A stretch of 64,000 nucleotides of DNA, taken from contig NC_073359.2 of NCBI RefSeq assembly GCF_027580225.2, positions 16,004,001-16,068,000 of the forward strand. Direction: 5' to 3'. The notes under the pieces are model-generated. The model searched no databases and had not been told where the DNA came from. It saw only the letters and a list, made by a program, of their open reading frames with translations. The first letter of the stretch is position 1, and each line of letters opens with the position of its first letter. A program made the position numbers and the translations under genes. Positions 9,585 through 19,439 of this stretch are shown here, one piece after another. The stretch comes from Misgurnus anguillicaudatus. Its lineage: Eukaryota; Chordata; Actinopteri; Cypriniformes; Cobitidae.

Positions 9585-11804
9585 GTGGGGAATCTTTGGT
9601 TTTCTTTAATTTCTGTTCCGCCGGCTTTTCAGCCGGCACCCACAAAACCACAAAAAGAGCGAATTCCTCTTCCTCCTCCAGGTCATCAGAGGCAGTCGGG
9701 TGTGACGGATGGGCTCATAACCCTACGTTCTCCCCCTCCTCTCTCGCCAAAGGATGTGTTAAGCGCACCGAGATATCTTCATCAGAGTCTTCCCCGCGCA
9801 GCCATCCATCAGCGGAGTCAGGTGAGTGCTCATTCTCACAATACACATGTCAACGCAGCCCAAGAGAGCGCGTCATCGAGCACCGCCGTTCCGCTCGCCG
9901 CGGGTACTACGATTGTGCCGTTAATTCCCCTCGCCCGGTATCTGGAAGCTTGGCAACAACTTCCCAGTCCGTCGCGCTGGCTTTTACGCACGATCCGTCT
10001 TGGTTATGCGATACAATTCGCCCGGCGACCTCCCAAATTTACGGGCATCCGTTTCACTATAGTGAAACCCGCCGATGCGCACGTACTACGTGCAGAAATT
10101 GCTGTCTTATTGGCGAAAGACGCGATTCAGCCGGTTCCTCCAGCCGAGATGAGGTCAGGGTTTTACAGCCCTTACTTTATTGTACCCAAGAAAAGCGGCG
10201 GGTTGCGACCGATCCTGGATCTGCGCGTTCTGAATCGAGCACTTCACAAGATGCCGTTCAAAATGCTTACGCAGAAAACCATATTTCAATGCATTCGCCC
10301 ACAGGATTGGTTTGCAGCCATCGACCTGAAGGACGCGTACTTTCATGTCTCAATCCTTCCCCGGCACAGGCCGTTTCTCCGCTTTGCGTTCGAGGGAAAA
10401 GCATATCAGTACAAAGTCTTACCGTTCGGGCTCTCTCTCTCTCCCCGCGTCTTCACAAAAGTGGCAGAGGGTGCTTTAAAACCTCTCAGAGAGAGCGGTG
10501 TTCGCATCTTGGCATATCTCGACGATTGGCTCATTATAGCACAGTCGCGTCAAATGCTTTGCACTCATCTAGATCGGGTGCTCAAACACCTCGCCCGTCT
10601 CGGTCTTCAGGTCAACCGAGAGAAGAGCAAACTGTGCCCGACACAGAAGATCTCTTTTCTCGGCATGGAATTGGATTCGGTCAATCTTACAGCACGCCTC
10701 ACGGAGGCGCGCGTTCAGTCGATTCTGGCTTGCTTGAATACGTTTTCGGGCAAGACTGCGGTCCCTCTGAAACAATTTCAGAAATTACTGGGGCATATGG
10801 CTGCAGCCGCGGCTGTAACGCCACTCGGTTTGCTGCATATGAGACCGCTTCAGCATTGGCTTCACGACCGAGTCCCGAGGAGAGCGTGGCTAACCGGCTT
10901 TCACCGTGTCACGATCACACCGAAATGCCGTCTCACTTTCACCCCGTGGTCAGACCCAGCGTTTCTCAGGGCGGGGGTGCCGCTGAGACAGGTCTCCAGA
11001 CATGCAATAGTATGCACAGATGCCTCCAACACGGGGTGGGGAGCCACGTATGGCGAGCTTGCAGCTTCAGGAGTATGGACATCACCCCAGCTGCATTGGC
11101 ACATAAATTGCCGAGAACTGTGGGCTGTATATCTTGCGCTCGTCCGCTTCAGCAGCGAGTTGAGAGGCAAAGATGTATTAGTTCGCACAGACAACATTGC
11201 GACTGTTGCGTATATCAATCGCCAAGGCGGAGTGCGCTCTCGTCACATGTCGCATCTCGCCCGCCATCTCCTCTTTTGGAGTCAGAAGAATCTGAGGTCT
11301 CTTCGTGCCATTCACATCCCGGGGTCGCTCAACGTAGCGGCAGACGCGCTTTCCCGAGCAGCGCGCCCCGGCGAATGGCGACTCCACCCTCAATCGGTCC
11401 AGCTGATTTGGAGACGTTTCGGCAGAGCGCAGATAGATCTGTTTGCATCTCCAGAAACAACCCACTGTCACCTATTTTATTCACTGAACGAGGGATCACT
11501 CGGCGTGGATGCATTGGCGCACAGCTGGCCGAGAGGTCTTCGCAAATACGCATTTCCCCCAGTGCGCCTCATTGCACAGACATTGTGCAAAGTCAGGGAG
11601 GACGAGGAGAAAATTCTTTTAGTTGCTCCATATTGGGCCACCAGGAGTTGGTTTCCAGAGCTCACTCTCCTCGCGACAGCCCCTCCCTGGAGGATTCCCC
11701 TGAGGAGGGACCTTCTGTCTCAAGAAGGGGGCACATTATGGCACCCCCGTCCCGATCTGTGGAACCTCCATGTGTGGTCTCTGGACGGGGCGCGGAGGTT
11801 GTAG
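9585..11804 (+). CDS. pol: DIRS reverse transcriptase-RNase H
   Basis: The ORF makes an RNA-dependent DNA polymerase with RNase H. RT motifs seen, numbered from 9585, are FIVPKKSGGLRPILDLRVLN, motif A AAIDLKDAYFHV (Asp247), motif B LPFGLSLSP, catalytic YLDDW (311-315) and FLGMELDS. RNase H follows with Asp479 (CTDAS), Glu511 (CRELWA), Asp536 (RTDN) and Asp587 (AADALSR), a complete set. Beyond RNase H, about 130 residues include VAPYW and end near LWNLHVWSL; this is where DIRS elements carry a methyltransferase-like region, but I cannot confirm activity. Position 9585 is a GTG, not an ATG. The frame is open from 9507, directly after the gag TGA, and contains no ATG until inside the RT domain. 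Expression by readthrough of the gag stop is therefore likely. The last 67 nt overlap the recombinase ORF. Confidence 0.93.
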   Translation: MGNLWFSLISVPPAFQPAPTKPQKERIPLPPPGHQRQSGVTDGLITLRSPPPLSPKDVLSAPRYLHQSLPRAAIHQRSQVSAHSHNTHVNAAQESASSSTAVPLAAGTTIVPLIPLARYLEAWQQLPSPSRWLLRTIRLGYAIQFARRPPKFTGIRFTIVKPADAHVLRAEIAVLLAKDAIQPVPPAEMRSGFYSPYFIVPKKSGGLRPILDLRVLNRALHKMPFKMLTQKTIFQCIRPQDWFAAIDLKDAYFHVSILPRHRPFLRFAFEGKAYQYKVLPFGLSLSPRVFTKVAEGALKPLRESGVRILAYLDDWLIIAQSRQMLCTHLDRVLKHLARLGLQVNREKSKLCPTQKISFLGMELDSVNLTARLTEARVQSILACLNTFSGKTAVPLKQFQKLLGHMAAAAAVTPLGLLHMRPLQHWLHDRVPRRAWLTGFHRVTITPKCRLTFTPWSDPAFLRAGVPLRQVSRHAIVCTDASNTGWGATYGELAASGVWTSPQLHWHINCRELWAVYLALVRFSSELRGKDVLVRTDNIATVAYINRQGGVRSRHMSHLARHLLFWSQKNLRSLRAIHIPGSLNVAADALSRAARPGEWRLHPQSVQLIWRRFGRAQIDLFASPETTHCHLFYSLNEGSLGVDALAHSWPRGLRKYAFPPVRLIAQTLCKVREDEEKILLVAPYWATRSWFPELTLLATAPPWRIPLRRDLLSQEGGTLWHPRPDLWNLHVWSLDGARRL

Positions 11805-12802
11805 GTGATTTACCCCCGGCGGTATCTAACACCATCGCCGCAGCGCGAGCGCCGTCTACGAGACAGGCGTATACGCTGAAATGGAACCTGTTTGTTGTTT
11901 GGTGTACTTCTCAACGAGAGGACCCCCGAGAATGCCCGATCAATATTGTGCTTTCATATCTCCAGCACCGCTTGGAGAAGAGGCTGTCACCGTCTACTAT
12001 TAAAGTAGATATCGCGGCAATATCCGCGCATCACGTACCCATAGACGGTAGATCTGTGGGTCAGCACGATCTGGTCATTAGGTTTTTAAGAGGTGCACGG
12101 AGGCTCAATCCTTCGCGTCCTCCCTCTATTCCTCCTTGGGACCTGTCCATGGTGCTGAACGCTCTCAGGGACTGCCCGTTCGAGCCTCTGCAGACGGTGA
12201 GTGTCAAGTTTCTCACTATGAAAACTTTGATGCTCCTCGCACTGGCTTCTATTAAGAGGATAGGGGATCTTCATGCATTCTCGGTCAACGATTCGTGCCT
12301 TCAGTTCGGGCCGGCTGAATCCAGCGTTACACTGAGACCCCGGCCGGGCTACGTGCCTAAAGTTCCCACCACTCCCTTTAGGGATCAAGTGGTGAACTTA
12401 CAAGCTCTGCCTTTGGAAGAGGCAGACGCAGCTATGGCTTTGTTATGTCCTGTACGTGCACTACGTGTGTATGTGAATCGCACTCAAAGCTTTCGGACCT
12501 CAGAGCAGCTCTTTGTCTGTTACGGTGGTCAGTAGAAAGGGAGAGCTGTCACTAAACAGAGGATGTCTCACTGGATTGTAGACACAATCGCCCTGGCTTA
12601 TGAGAAACAGGGCATTCCCTGCCCTTTTGGTTTGAGAGCCCATTCAACCAGAAGCGTGGCTTCATCTTGGGCTTTGGCTCGTGGTTCCTCGCTTTCAGAT
12701 ATTTGTAGAGCTGCTGGCTGGGCGACACCTAATACGTTCACTAGATTCTACAGTGTTCGTGTTGAGCCGGTATCCTCTCGAGTTCTCTCATCAGATCAGT
12801 GA
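11738..12802 (+). CDS. DIRS tyrosine recombinase, interrupted by one in-frame TAG
   Basis: This is a phage-integrase-like tyrosine recombinase that would insert the circular DNA. I chose the ATG at 11738 as the nearest start upstream of the domain. The frame itself is open from before 9596, across the whole RT region. The core-binding part follows RAPSTRQAY. Catalytic residues are visible: the first Arg in ASIKRIGDLHA (codon 12257), the H-x-x-R box HSTR (12641-12652), a Trp in AAGWATP, and the nucleophile Tyr in TRFYSV (12749-12751). A TAG at 12533-12535 splits the ORF between the first Arg and the HxxR box, and the frame continues unchanged after it. It could be a simple nonsense mutation or a readthrough codon. 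It overlaps the RT ORF by 67 nt in another frame. Confidence 0.88.
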
Positions 12803-13371
12803 GAACATCGAGGAACGGCTCCTGTGTCGGCTTGGAGCCTTTCTTTTTGGCTGCGCAGAAACCGCACCAGTATGGAAGGCCATTATGGCAAAAACTTTAC
12901 AAAAAATGTTTTTTGTCTTTTTCCACCGCTTGGTGGCCGATGTTGCGGAGCATCGGCTGCCAGCCTCTCACTGGATGTATTCTTGACTATCTGGGTGAGG
13001 CTAGCGCCCACATTGCGCCCCCTAGTGGTTTCTTTGTGAGTATTTCCGTGGAAAGTTTGTGATTTACCACGTTTCCCTTAGCGGAGTTCGTTCCGCGCCT
13101 CTCTAGTGTTGCTAAGAGAGTGTATTTTTTATAGACCTCGTGTCTTTTTATCCATCACCTTAGTGGTAGACCCCTAGAGGGTTTTTTTTCCGCAGCGATC
13201 TTAGTCCCGCCTGACGAGTTCGCTTCCCAGTTCGCCTAGTCACTATCGTGGGTTAAGGAACAAGTAGTGACCGGCCTCTGCTTCAACCCCATTTCCGATC
13301 CCTTAAAGAGGAGAGTCGGAGGGTTTACGCAGGCACTGGAAGGGTCAGCTTCAGTGGCGCTTTGGTAGGGA
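12803..13371 (+). other. 3' untranslated part of DIRS copy 1
   Basis: This stretch lies between the recombinase stop and the internal complementary region. Short overlapping ORFs of 70-100 codons exist in all three frames, but none shows a domain. The equivalent stretch in copy 2 is shorter, so it is probably non-coding. Confidence 0.6.
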
Positions 13372-13482
13372 TTCCCAATTCGTCGGTCACGACGTGACGT
13401 CGTAGTGACCGACTGAAAGGGAACGTCTCGGTTACATATGTAACCCTCGTTCCCTGAAGGAAGGGAACGGAGACGTCACGTC
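13372..13482 (+). repeat. DIRS internal complementary region (circle-junction template)
   Basis: Positions 13372-13424 are the exact complement of the left end 7580-7632 (53 nt), and 13422-13482 are the exact complement of the right end 13719-13779 (61 nt). The two halves share AAC at 13422-13424, the complement of the GTT at each terminus. This is the arrangement known for DIRS internal complementary regions, which allow the two ends of the cDNA to be joined with a single GTT in the circle. Both halves are perfect, which suggests the element is recent. Confidence 0.93.
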
Positions 13483-13540
13483 CCGTCGCCACAGTTTGCT
13501 GTTCCACTGCTGATATCGGCCGGACAATTTTTTCTTTCTG

Positions 13541-13779
13541 GCCAGCTTTCTCAGCAAAAAATAGCTGATTTGATAACTGCACCTGCCGCTCATTAAATAG
13601 CTGTGCGGCGGGGCGGCGCCGGCAGATGCAATTATCTGCATGCCAAGTTCATTGGCGTTTTAAAGGTTTCTCGAAGCAGATAGGTCACCCGCGAAGCGGT
13701 TCCCAATTCGTCGGTCACGACGTGACGTCTCCGTTCCCTTCCTTCAGGGAACGAGGGTTACATATGTAACCGAGACGTT
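13541..13779 (-). repeat. DIRS copy 1 right inverted terminal repeat
   Basis: Most of this block is the inverse complement of the left repeat, including the TATA-like box, here at 13593-13599 pointing left into the element. The outermost stretch (about 13728-13779) contains TCCGTTCCC, a TACATATGTA palindrome and a terminal GACGTT, none of which is in the left end. It is instead mirrored in the internal complementary region. Confidence 0.9.
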
Positions 13780-13927
13780 ACCATATGATAAAGACAGTAT
13801 ATTAACATACCATGCTTGGGATAGTTAGCCTAGGAAACTCATGAAAACTCAGACCACCTAAAACAGAAAAACACAAACTTTTAGCTGTAAGTGATGCATT
13901 TTTGTCTATCAATATAGATAATAGACC

Positions 13928-14117
13928 AGGGGTGGGAACGTTGGTCCTGGAGAGCCACAGCCCTGCAGCTTTTAGCTCCAACCCTGATTAAACCTCACCC
14001 GTCTGAAGGTTTCTAGTAACTCTTAAGACCTTGATTACCTGTTCAACTGTGTTTGATTAGAGCTGGAACTAAACTCTGCAGGACTGCGGCTCTCCAGGAC
14101 CGACGTTCACCACCCCT
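13928..14117. repeat. Palindromic repeat (GGTCCTGGAGAGCC family)
   Basis: The left part contains CTGGAGAGCCACAGCCCTGCAG and the right part its complement around GGCTCTCCAGGACC. AGCTCCAACCCTGATTAAAC is mirrored by GTTTGATTAGAGCTGGAACT. The left arm starts GGGGTGGGAACG and the right arm ends CACCCCTG. A differently diverged relative lies at 50106-50304. It is a non-coding foldback element. Confidence 0.7.
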
Positions 14118-15104
14118 GTAATAAACCATTCATACTCATTCATTTGTTTAGGTGATTTCAAATGTCAACATTGGCTTTCAGAGATCATGCACCCCGCCTT
14201 TAATTCACTTGTCACCACCTGCTGGCATTAATGTTGTACTAAAGAGAAACTATATTTAAAGCATTGTCACTGTCGAAAAGACGATTTAATCTCTTTTGAC
14301 AGCAGTGTTTATATCTGAACTATAAAGATTTATTCCAGTACTTCTGGAATAAGTACTGGAATAACATATATCTGAATGTTTGTTTCATACACGTAAACTG
14401 CTTTCGCTGTTTAAGCACGGACGCAGATTTGAATGTCACAGAGTGTGATTAACTTAGGCTTTAATGGACATATTAAAGTTAGTTGAATCTTGTCATTTAT
14501 AAACAACTTCCGGTAAACTCGGCTAAGAATAAATAACAACAAAGTTTTTTTAGAGTAGTTAATTTCCAGAGGTGGAAAGTAACGAATTACATTTACTCAC
14601 GTTACTGTAATTGAGTAGTTTTTTTGTGTATTTTTACTTTTTTGAGTAGTTTTTAAAATCTGTACTTTTACTTTTACTTAAGTATGTTTTATTTAAAGTA
14701 TTGTACTTCGCTACATTTTAAATCATATCCGTTACTGAGTAAAAAAATATTTTAAAAAGCTAGGTGATAAAGACGCGCAACGGATGTAAATGGGCAGGGC
14801 CCGGGGAACGCGCAAAAAGAACCATGGAGACGGACGAGACAGGCGCGCGCTAATGCAGACCCGCCTCAGTTCAAATCTTATGAAAGAAACCCCTGGTCAT
14901 ATTTAAGCGACCACTTTCTACTGACGCGAAGCGAGTGTTTCATTTCTATGAAAGGTAGGATTCATGCTCTTTAGTACGAAATTGCACGACACGTTTTTAA
15001 TACCATGCGCATTATCTTCCGAGGTCTAGCAGCTTTGCGTCAAGTCAAACACAACTTCAAAACGTCCTCGAGAATGCGCAGACGGGTCATTAGACATTGC
15101 AGAG

Positions 15105-15186
15105 AGAGAGAGAGAGAGCGCGCGAGAGAGAGAGAGAGAGAGAGAGAGAGATCAAGAGAGAGAGAGCGCGCGCGAGAGAGCGAGAA
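15105..15186 (+). repeat. GA/CG-interrupted microsatellite
   Basis: A run of GAGAGA units is interrupted by short GCGCGC blocks. An ORF across it reads as alternating Arg-Glu and is a low-complexity artefact. Confidence 0.9.
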
Positions 15187-15515
15187 GAATAAAGGTCATC
15201 AGGTACCCAGGTCAGGGAAGTAAGAAGATAATAAACGTGTCAAATGTATATGGCACTCATCTCATTATATGCTCATTTAAACTAGATATATAGTTTAATG
15301 GAATAATGTATGTTACCAGCAATACATCAATTACAACCTTACTATAGTGATTGTATTTACAAGCTGCTGACCACCTTCAAAAGTGCATAACTCACATGTA
15401 AAAATCATTAAACAATTCCATAAATGTTTCTTACTTAAAAAAGCTTTTTATTTTATTAACTTTTTGTTATTGCACTTTAATTGTAAAGATGTTCCTACAA
15501 TTAAAAACAACTAGT

Positions 15516-15994
15516 TTAGGGTGACCAGATGAGATTGGCTGAAATTCGGGACGGGGGGGGGGGGGGGTGTTGCAGACATAACGGGGGGGGGGGGTCATCC
15601 AATAATAGTTTTATTTATTAATTTTATTTAATAATAAAAGATAATGAATTTCAAACGGAATCAATCATATTAATATAAGTACATATGCATATAAATAAAT
15701 TGATATAATACGTATAGTATTTTATACTTTATACAATAATAGTTCATACAATAATAGTTTTCTTTATTTTGGGGCTGGCTGCAGGATGACTTAACCTCCT
15801 CGCTCATGTTTTATCAGACAACTACTACTCAAGATTTTGCTTTAGTATAATTTTCGTGGAAATTAAAGCGGGATTCGGATTAAGATTTAGCTTCAGTATG
15901 ATTTTCGGGACAATTAGAGCAGGATTCGGGATTCGGGACAGCAGCTTAGATTTCGGGACTGTCCCGAATTTTTCGGGACGTCTGGTCACCCTAA
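15516..15994. mobile_element. Nested TIR transposon with poly-G tracts
   Basis: The ends are TTAGGGTGACCAGA and its complement, flanked by ACTAGT on both sides (15510-15515 and 15995-16000). The duplicated hexamer is itself a palindrome. Just inside the left end lie two long guanine runs (about 15551-15567 and 15583-15594), and GGGACAG/CTGTCCC-type motifs recur near both ends. It has no coding capacity. It sits inside the hAT-like element, so it is the younger insertion. Confidence 0.8.
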
Positions 15995-16233
15995 ACTAGT
16001 TTGAGATGTATATTCTCTTGTTGTTTTTGAACTATACTAGAATCCTCCACCTCTTCCCGCTGTAAAAAAGTAACTTTTACTCTGAGTAAAGTTAAAATGA
16101 CTTACTTTTTACTTTTACTTAAGTAGATTTTTAGACAAGTAACTTTACTTTTACTTAAGTAAAATATTATTAAAGTACCTTTACTTTTACTTGAGTACAG
16201 TATTTTAGTACTTTTTCCACCTCTGTTTATTTC

Positions 16234-16850
16234 TGATACCAAGCAAAATAAACAACAAGTAAATTACCTCAGTTCTTATTTCATAGCTAAAGTGTATAAA
16301 AACTACACTGAGCTAACGTTGCTAAGTAAAATGTGTATTAAAATGTATACAATGTTAACTACAAATCGGCTATCGCCGTCTCCCCCTGCCTTTAGGAAAC
16401 CAAAACATTTGTTATTTTTGACGAGGTAATTTGTTCTAGAATTCATTTTAGGCACTAGTCAGACCATTAAACCGGAAGTAAAGACCAGACGCGTAGTCGC
16501 GTACCCGCGACACGCGTGCGTCCGATGAAACGGTCTATACTCGTAATAATAAAGTATAATTATAGTCCAATGTTAATCGTCATTATTACCATATTAAACA
16601 TATTGTCCAACGTTACCCCGTTTTGTGGTAAAAAACGCGCATCTGGTCACAAAAAGTTATTTCAAGCACTCGACTGATGTTGTTGACTAAACGTAATGAA
16701 ATGCCAACGTTGTTGGACCACCCTTTGCCAATAAGTATCGATTAAATGATACAAAGACAAATACAGACCTTTATTTCACCAGAAAAGAACTGCTGAAGAA
16801 TGTCTGCTTGTAAAGTCCTGCTGACGATCCAAAATCCCCGCGACAGATGA
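16234..16850. other. Intergenic DNA, no gene recognised
   Basis: Low-complexity AT-rich sequence with no ORF of interest and no clear repeat structure. Confidence 0.5.
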
Positions 16851-16852
16851 TC

Positions 16853-17660
16853 CAGCAATTGGGTTGTTTTGACCCAGCAGCACTGCTGTACAGCGGGGGA
16901 TGGGCTGCTTTAACTGTTCGTGTACAAAAAATGGTTTTCAGAAATTAATTACCAGAGATTTGTTACGGGCTGTAATTGTCAAAAATCTCATTTTAATAAT
17001 CTGAAAAAGCAAAGAATGCATTTACTTTACCTTACATTAATCTCGTTTTAAGTTAACAGTTAACTGGGGTTTAAGGTAGAGTAAATGTCGTCATATAACG
17101 TTAGTTAAGAAAAAAACTTAAGGCTTTGTCCAAAGGGGACGTTTAAAACATTAAACAAAAACAGTAGAAAACGTATTTACTATCCAACGGGCATATCAAA
17201 CAAGTCAAACTAAACGAGCGAAGCTGGCGGTGTATTTAATGCCATGTAAAACTGAATGTAATGGCACTTACGTCTTTATATAGCCCTCTGTATTATGATA
17301 CGTGTATAAATAGGTTTAAAAATATATGTTATATGAATAAATATGTTGATACGAACCTTATTTCTCCAAATATTAGTGAGCGTTGCATCAACCTCAAATT
17401 CAGTCAGCCCGTGTGCTGCACCTGAATCTGCGCCGAGTTGATTTGACCCAATGAGCTGGGTTGTTGAGTCCGGGTGGGGAAGGGGGTGTATTGATTCCAC
17501 TCTCAGCGAAAATTACCCAGAAAATAACCCAGTGGTGGGGTTACATAAAACTACCCAAAAAACTACATAAGACTGCGAAAATAACCCAAAAAAATTACCC
17601 AAATGGCTTAACCCAACATTTGGGTAGAAAAAATAACCCAGGATTTTTTAGAGTGTAGAG
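16853..17660. repeat. TGGGTT/AACCCA-rich repeat region ending in TTTTTTAGAGTGTAG
   Basis: The right part (17508-17660) is dense in AACCCA and ACCCAA blocks and ends in ATTTTTTAGAGTGTAG, the terminal signature of the palindromic element at 3084-3331. The left part (from 16853) begins with AATTGGGTTG and TGACCCAGCAG. Whether these are the two ends of one roughly 0.8-kb element or two partial copies cannot be settled by eye. Confidence 0.5.
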
Positions 17661-17662
17661 CA

Positions 17663-18428
17663 ATTTATTTAATTTGGATAAATTTGTTTGTCTTTTATAA
17701 GACTTACCGATTGTTATAATTTATATTTGTGCTGGTCAGTTATGAATAAAGGTAACATTGAACTGCTAACAAAAACTTGAGAATTTGGTGGGGCAGAGGA
17801 GCTCCTCCCCTAGCAGATGTTATCTCACTCCAAACTTTTAAATAAAACCTGAGAGCCCTGCATTCACCACAACAAACTTGGTGAGATATTTAAGTTCATC
17901 ACCTGATAGAACACAATAAGTATCAAAAGTCTGTTGATAATGCAAAACAGGCAAGACATTCAACCCTCACTCAACCATCCATATCATGGTCTCATTTAAC
18001 CACTTATGTTTGTATTGAATGTAGCCTACTGCACAGTTACTGCTGTTCATTTTAGATGGTTACAGTTATTGTTTTCAATAGCCAAACCAAGTTTAGCCTG
18101 TTAAATACCAAATAAACATATTGTTTATGTATACTTTCATTCTTTCTTGTTTGTTGCTTGATAAGAAAAAAAATCGGAAATCGGATCGGAATTGGCCACG
18201 AAAAATCAAGATCGTGCATCCCTAATTTGCATAATAATTAATATATTTATTCTTATTGTGATTTTTATGCACATATTTATTATTGTATGGCACCTCATGT
18301 AATGAAAAAGTGAAAATAAAAGTATTTTTCTGATGTCTTGAAGTTCTGTTTTTAAACTGTTAAACCTTATAAAGTGCTATGCATAAAAACATAACAAAAA
18401 TAATCCTCCTGACAGCTGATAAATAAAA
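17663..18428. other. Intergenic DNA with a decayed hAT-type tail
   Basis: No gene is seen. Around 18172-18223, ATCGGAAATCGGATCGG followed by ATCGTGCATCCCTA resembles the 3' end of a fish hAT family, but no matching left end is visible. Confidence 0.4.
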
Positions 18429-18578
18429 GGGTTCTTTATAGCACCACTGTGATTCTATGTAGCACTTTTTAAGGCAAGGTTCTATATAGAACCATCTAAA
18501 AAGGGGTTCTATATAGTACCAAAAAGGGTGCTGCTATTGTTACAAGATACTATATAGAACCATTTTTCTTAAGAGTGT
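18429..18578. repeat. GGTTCTATATAGAACC-type MITE
   Basis: Repeated GGTTCT and AGAACC blocks form inverted pairs across 150 bp, and the right end reads CTTAAGAGTGTAG. It is a non-coding foldback repeat. Confidence 0.6.
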
Positions 18579-18694
18579 AGATAAAGTCAAAGGCAGAGTT
18601 TGGGGAGCAGGGGTGCACTGCCCCCCCAAACCAGAGGGTCTTTCCTAAGCTATAAATAAAACAGAGAATTTATATTTTATTTTCCTAATTTTAA

Positions 18695-19252
18695 AGGGAT
18701 AGTTCACCCAAAAATGAAAATAATGTGATATTAAAATAACAGAAATTACGACTTTATTCAGCATTGTCTTCTCTTCCGGTTTTGTTGTGAAGCGAGTCAC
18801 GCGGCTGACGTATGATGCGGCTGACGTGTTATCTGGTGCACCTCAAGCTTTGTTTACAGTCTGAGGGAGACGCATGCTGTAAGTTTGAAAAAAAAAACTC
18901 CACAAACATGTCTGAGAATAACACGTCATGCATGCGTTTTCCAACAGAACCAGAAGAGAAGAGAATGCAGAATAAAGTCGTTATTTTTGGACCAAAATGT
19001 ATTTTCAATGCTTCAACACATTCTAACTGACCTACTGATGTCACATGAACTACTTTGATGATGTTTTTATTACCTTTCGAGACATGGACAGTATACTGTT
19101 ACTAGATTTTCATTGGAGGGTCAAAAAGCTCTCGGACTAAATCTAAAACATCTTAAACTGTGTTCCGAAGATTACGGAGGTCTTCCGAGTTTGGAACAAC
19201 ATGAGGGTGAGTCCTTAATGACATTATTTTCATTTTTGGGTGAACTATCCCT
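18695..19252. mobile_element. TTAA-flanked MITE, AGGGATAGTTCACCC ends
   Basis: The left end AGGGATAGTTCACCC is matched by its complement at the right, and both sides abut TTAA (18691-18694 and 19253-19256). Members of the same family are at 31516-31837 and 53795-54209. No transposase is encoded. The TTAA duplication points to mobilisation by a piggyBac- or Kolobok-type transposase in trans (inferred). Confidence 0.85.
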
Positions 19253-19439
19253 TTAATAAAACTATCTAAAACTCTGGAATAGTCTCCCATTCCATGTGAG
19301 GTCAGCTCCATCAGTTACAACTTTTAAGTCTTATTCTCATTTATCAAAACTATTTTATTTTCTTTAGCTTTTGAATAAAGTATGTTTGTTTTGTTGTATG
19401 ATTTTAATGTTTTTATTTTGTAAAGCACTTTAGGACAAT

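Larger units (their letters stand above)
7580..13779 (+). mobile_element. DIRS-like tyrosine-recombinase retrotransposon, nearly intact (copy 1)
   Basis: This 6.2-kb element has the full DIRS plan: inverted terminal repeats, a gag-like ORF, a reverse transcriptase-RNase H ORF, a tyrosine recombinase overlapping the RT ORF, and an internal complementary region next to the right repeat. It has no LTRs, no DDE integrase and no protease. Both ends carry GTT (7580-7582 and 13777-13779), and no flanking target duplication is apparent beyond that trinucleotide. DIRS elements are known to copy their RNA into a circular DNA that the recombinase inserts without a target duplication. The only coding lesion I find is one in-frame TAG in the recombinase. 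A diverged, deleted copy lies at 55790-60747 on the opposite strand. Confidence 0.93.
14567..16225. mobile_element. hAT-like non-autonomous transposon with 8-bp target duplication
   Basis: The ends are CAGAGGTGGAAAGTA and the complement of CAGAGGTGGAAAAAGTAC. Each is followed by a tract of ACTTTTACTTAAGTA-like repeats. The flanks are TTAATTTC (14559-14566) and TTTATTTC (16226-16233), an 8-bp duplication with one mismatch, which is the hAT hallmark. No transposase is present. The interior holds a GA microsatellite and a complete second transposon (15516-15994). Confidence 0.85.

Noticed and set aside
13432..13779. Apparent small MITE with CTCGGTTACATATGTAACC ends next to the DIRS element
   Set aside because: The inverted ends are the internal complementary region and the right terminus of the DIRS element itself; the stretch is part of that element, not a separate one.
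15005..15223. ORF with a long Arg-Glu repeat
   Set aside because: It is a translation of a GA microsatellite.
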